Source of the DNA: Phaeocystidibacter sp965659725
Lineage (GTDB): Bacteria > Bacteroidota > Bacteroidia > Flavobacteriales > Schleiferiaceae
Assembly (NCBI GenBank): GCA_965659725.1
Contig: CBFHXG010000034.1
Location: 1-23,705, forward strand
Reading direction: 5' to 3'
DNA length: 23,705 nucleotides
The position numbers were made by a program, and so were the translations under genes. Positions 23,414-23,705 of the stretch are shown here, in pieces. The notes under the pieces were generated by a model. The model was not told the DNA's origin. It searched no databases and saw only the letters and a program-made list of their open reading frames with translations. Each line of letters starts with the position of its first letter. Within the stretch, counting starts at the first letter, position 1.

Positions 23414-23441
23414 TTAACAATTACATAACGAAAGGTTACAC
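23414..23441. promoter_or_regulatory. PHO-box-like triple direct repeat
   Basis: TTAACA (23414-23419), N5, ATAACG (23425-23430), N5, TTACAC (23436-23441). The 11-bp phase equals one DNA turn and resembles Bacillus PhoP and E. coli PhoB boxes. It lies upstream of the phoB -7 element. Binding by the encoded regulator is inferred. Confidence 0.45.
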
Positions 23442-23508
23442 TCAGTTCAAGATAAGGGGGATTTGCAGTTTATAAGCCTGTTGATAGTAGAATAAGTTTC
23501 AATCTGAG

Positions 23509-23525
23509 TTAACAAGCGCTTAACC
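23509..23525 (+). promoter_or_regulatory. PHO-box-like repeat at the -33 position of the lipoprotein promoter
   Basis: TTAACA (23509-23514), N5, TTAACC (23520-23525). It ends 9 bp before AACCTTTG (23535-23542), a 7-of-8 match to the Bacteroidota -7 element, and no TTTG -33 box is present. This is the layout of a PhoB-activated promoter, where the box replaces the -35 region. Confidence 0.45.
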
Positions 23526-23574
23526 TTCTAACTGAACCTTTGCACCGTTCGAAACAAACAAAACAATTCTTGAA

Positions 23575-23705
23575 ATGAACATGCTTAAAAAATTTGGAAA
23601 GTACGCGATGATGGCTACTGCAGCTTTCGCGTTTGCTTCATGCGACGATGGTGGCGACGATCCAGTTGTCACACCACAAACTGAATTCATCATTACTCAG
23701 AACAT
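23575..23705 (+). CDS. Lipoprotein, N-terminal fragment (cut by window edge)
   Basis: The first 43 codons are present; the gene runs off the window. MNMLKKFGKYAMMATAAFAF is a signal peptide ending in the lipobox FASC, with the lipidated cysteine at position 24. The residues after it are CDDGGDDP, an acidic start of the kind I recall as a surface-export signal in Bacteroidota lipoproteins, so a cell-surface place is possible. A second ATG two codons later is an alternative start. The promoter region carries a PHO-box-like repeat, so regulation by the divergent PhoB-type regulator is likely. The function cannot be told from this fragment. Confidence 0.8.
   Translation, partial: MNMLKKFGKYAMMATAAFAFASCDDGGDDPVVTPQTEFIITQN

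Noticed and set aside
1..23705. CRISPR arrays, insertion sequences, phage genes, tRNA and rRNA
   Set aside because: Intergenic gaps are all under 250 bases and show no phased spacers, transposase motifs, cloverleaf patterns or rRNA-like sequence; no defence or mobile system was found.

Overview
The window looks like a chromosomal segment of a member of the Bacteroidota, most likely of the Flavobacteriales. The reasons are a complete PorP-GldK-GldL-GldM-GldN gliding/type IX secretion (T9SS) cluster, promoter elements of the Bacteroidota TTTG / TAnnTTTG type, hardly any Shine-Dalgarno sequences, and the gene order miaB - sigma-54 activator - lptE - TPR protein - secG - groES - groEL, which I recall as common in this phylum. 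No phage, insertion sequence, CRISPR array, rRNA or tRNA was seen. Gene density is very high, and no stretch of more than 300 bases lacks a gene.

Layout. (1) 1-9430, all minus strand. Transcription runs topA, an arginase-family protein, porP/sprF, gldK, gldL, gldM, gldN, then a terminator and the first codons of an FAD oxidoreductase cut by the window edge. GldL and GldM form the inner-membrane motor of the T9SS; GldK and GldN form the periplasmic ring; the PorP/SprF protein is an outer-membrane partner. (2) 9431-9649 is a divergent promoter region with a near-perfect Bacteroidota promoter for miaB. (3) 9650-15137, plus strand, is a compact operon: miaB, a small exported protein, a sigma-54 activator, lptE, an acidic TPR protein and secG. 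The first four genes are joined by ATGA stop/start overlaps, and a strong hairpin terminator follows secG. (4) 15315-17279 holds groES-groEL, closed by a terminator shared with the converging genes. (5) 17347-20516, minus strand: a DUF3108 exported protein, a tryptophan 2,3-dioxygenase-family gene and, 1 nt after it, an M23 peptidase. (6) 20559-21617, plus strand, is a glycosyltransferase whose 3' end overlaps the following convergent gene by 27 nt. (7) 21591-23327, minus strand, is a PhoR/PhoB-type two-component system. (8) 23328-23574 is a regulatory region with 11-bp-phased TTAACA-like repeats, followed by the start of a lipoprotein gene.

Most genes are housekeeping or core envelope genes. 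The points most worth a second look are: the arginase-fold protein beside the T9SS genes, which has lost three of six metal ligands; the M23 peptidase with a Cys at a zinc-ligand His position; a 25-bp dyad just before the dioxygenase start codon; PHO-box-like phased repeats beside the PhoB-type regulator, one placed at the -33 position of a lipoprotein promoter; and a sigma-54 activator with no sensory domain in an envelope-assembly operon. I see no clearly new multi-gene system. All family calls come from reading the sequence and from memory; no database search was run.
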